A stretch of DNA of 64,000 nt, from NCBI GenBank assembly GCA_004297725.1, contig SCUS01000057.1:33199-97198 (forward strand), read 5' to 3'. Each line of letters starts with the position of its first letter. Position 1 is the first letter of the stretch. Both the position numbers and the translations under genes were made by a program. The DNA is from Myxococcaceae bacterium (GTDB taxonomy: Bacteria; Myxococcota_A; Polyangia; Polyangiales; Ga0077539). A model generated the notes under the pieces. It was not told where the DNA came from. It was given only the letters and a program-made list of their open reading frames with translations, and searched no databases. Below, piece by piece: positions 62,941-64,000 of the stretch.

Positions 62941-64000
62941 ATGGCCCGCCGCGCGCCACGGCACGCTCCTCCTGGCAGGGCTGCTGCTCGCGGCCCTCGT
63001 CGGGGCGTGCTCGCGCCGAGAGACCCCCGCACCTGCGGCCCGTCCCGCCGCGCCGGCGGCCGCGACGGCGCAGACCTTCCACGGCGGCCCGGCGGCGCAC
63101 CCCAACGACTGGTGCGGGAGCCACGGCGTCCCCGAGTCCGAATGCACGCGCTGCAACCCCGAGCTGATCCCGCAGTTCCAGGCGCGCCACGACTGGTGCG
63201 GTGAGCACAGCGTCCCGGAGTCGCAGTGCGCGGCCTGCCATCCCGAGCTCCTCCGTCAGGGGGTCGCGGCCCCGCGGCCCCGCGGCGCACCGCCGACCCC
63301 GGCGGAACAGGGCGAACACGGCGATCGGACCCCTCGCAGTGACGCCAGCGCGGGCCTCGCGCCCGGGACGATGGTGCGCCTCGCCTCGCCGACCGTCGCC
63401 GCGCAGGCAGGGCTCGAGACGGTGACCGCGACGACCCGTCCGCTCGCCGACGAGGTCGCGGTGCCGACGCGCCTCGCCTTCGATGCGACGCGCCTCGCAC
63501 GGGTCTCCGCGCGGGTCCCTGGCGTGGTGCGAACGGTGGCCGTCGGCGTCGGTGCGGTGGTGCGATCGGGCGATCTCCTGCTTACCCTCGACAGCGCCGC
63601 GGCGGCCGCCACCCGCGCGGACGTCGAAGCCGCGCGAACGCGCACACGCATCTCCGAGACCGCGCTCCAACGAGCGCGCACGCTCCAGGCCGAAGGGATC
63701 GGCAGCCTCGCGAGCGTGGAGCGCGCCGAGGCCGAACACGCTGCCGCACGGTCATCGCTCGCGGGCTTCGTCGCTGCCGGGACGGCCGTGAGCGGCACCG
63801 GTCGGGCCGTGCGGGTGCTGTCGCCGCGCGCCGGGGTCGTCGTCGCTCGCGCCGCGGCCGTGGGCCAGCAGGTCACCGCCGAAGAGGTGCTCGTGGAGGT
63901 CGCCGACCTCTCGCGGATGTGGGCGATCCTCGACGTTCCCGACGCCCAGGCGCCTCGGCTCGGCGTCGGCCAGGCCGTCGCGATCGAGCTCGATGGCTTC
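62941..64000 (+). CDS. CusB/CzcB-like adaptor, incomplete at window end (copy 2)
   Basis: Strongly similar in DNA to copy 1 (53789). From LLLAALVGACSRRETP onward the frame is position 62942-based and open to the last base. The only good start, an ATG at 62941, is in another frame, with a one-base excess before CHG-like codons near 62956. Either a frameshift in the signal peptide or an unusual start is present. Two WCGxHxVPESxCxxC metal units, lipoyl and hairpin parts are present. Confidence 0.8.

Overview
The window is very GC-rich DNA, densely coded on both strands. Many cell-envelope lipoproteins are present, including Cys-rich 'CGG/CGxxC' types, along with ECF sigma factors, a sigma54 activator and multi-haem redox proteins. 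This style suggests a myxobacterium-like member of the Myxococcota; that is inference from gene style, and no rRNA gene is present to confirm it. The content is largely accessory: arsenic, mercury and divalent-metal handling, redox chains, and mobile-element debris towards the right end.

Layout. 33-1846: an ECF sigma factor overlapping a membrane rhodanese, then arsC. 1994-11102 (minus strand): a six-gene chain (ECF sigma, anti-sigma, RND pump, adaptor, TolC, DUF255 thioredoxin lipoprotein) in which every junction is a 4-nt overlap. 11205-18102: nitroreductase, a lipoprotein hydrolase, a Rieske protein with a cytochrome b-cytochrome c fusion, a peroxiredoxin, an NrtS-like protein and a second thioredoxin lipoprotein. 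18181-21698: a merT-merA-merP operon diverging from a sigma54 activator. 21846-24808: a disulfide oxidoreductase and a sensor kinase. 25173-40759: a redox and arsenic block (FAD oxidoreductase, NosR-like Fe-S membrane protein, DUF547, three glycosyltransferases, a phosphate transporter, a lipid kinase, AhpD-like and MerC-like proteins, small cytochromes, a peroxiredoxin, ArsM and ArsS). 40797-47883: ordinary regulators, enzymes and Cys-rich lipoproteins, plus a decayed sigma factor. 48239-52654: a degenerate hydrolase-fold protein, about 1 kb without genes, an excisionase-like gene, a tyrosine integrase and a tRNA-Gly 3' fragment. 53346-64000: a metal island with two copies of a CadC-type repressor plus CusB-like adaptor, broken recombinase and HTH genes, a Tse2-like toxin operon, a MerR regulator, and a Zn/Cd/Pb P-type ATPase.

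Two regulatory systems stand out. First, at least fourteen intergenic sites share the pattern [T/C]GTAAC-N16/17-CG[A/T]A, correctly oriented upstream of the ECF sigma gene itself, arsC, arsM, arsS, the phosphate transporter, the lipid kinase, the Rieske/cytochrome genes, the Fe-S protein operon and others. This looks like a single ECF regulon tying arsenic methylation and arsenosugar formation to envelope redox chemistry, and several of its members appear to be leaderless. Second, the mer operon lacks an adjacent merR. Instead it has a near-consensus -24/-12 promoter, a perfect inverted repeat about 88 bp upstream of the predicted start, and a divergent sigma54 activator with no receiver domain but with three clustered cysteines: a candidate sigma54-dependent mercury switch.
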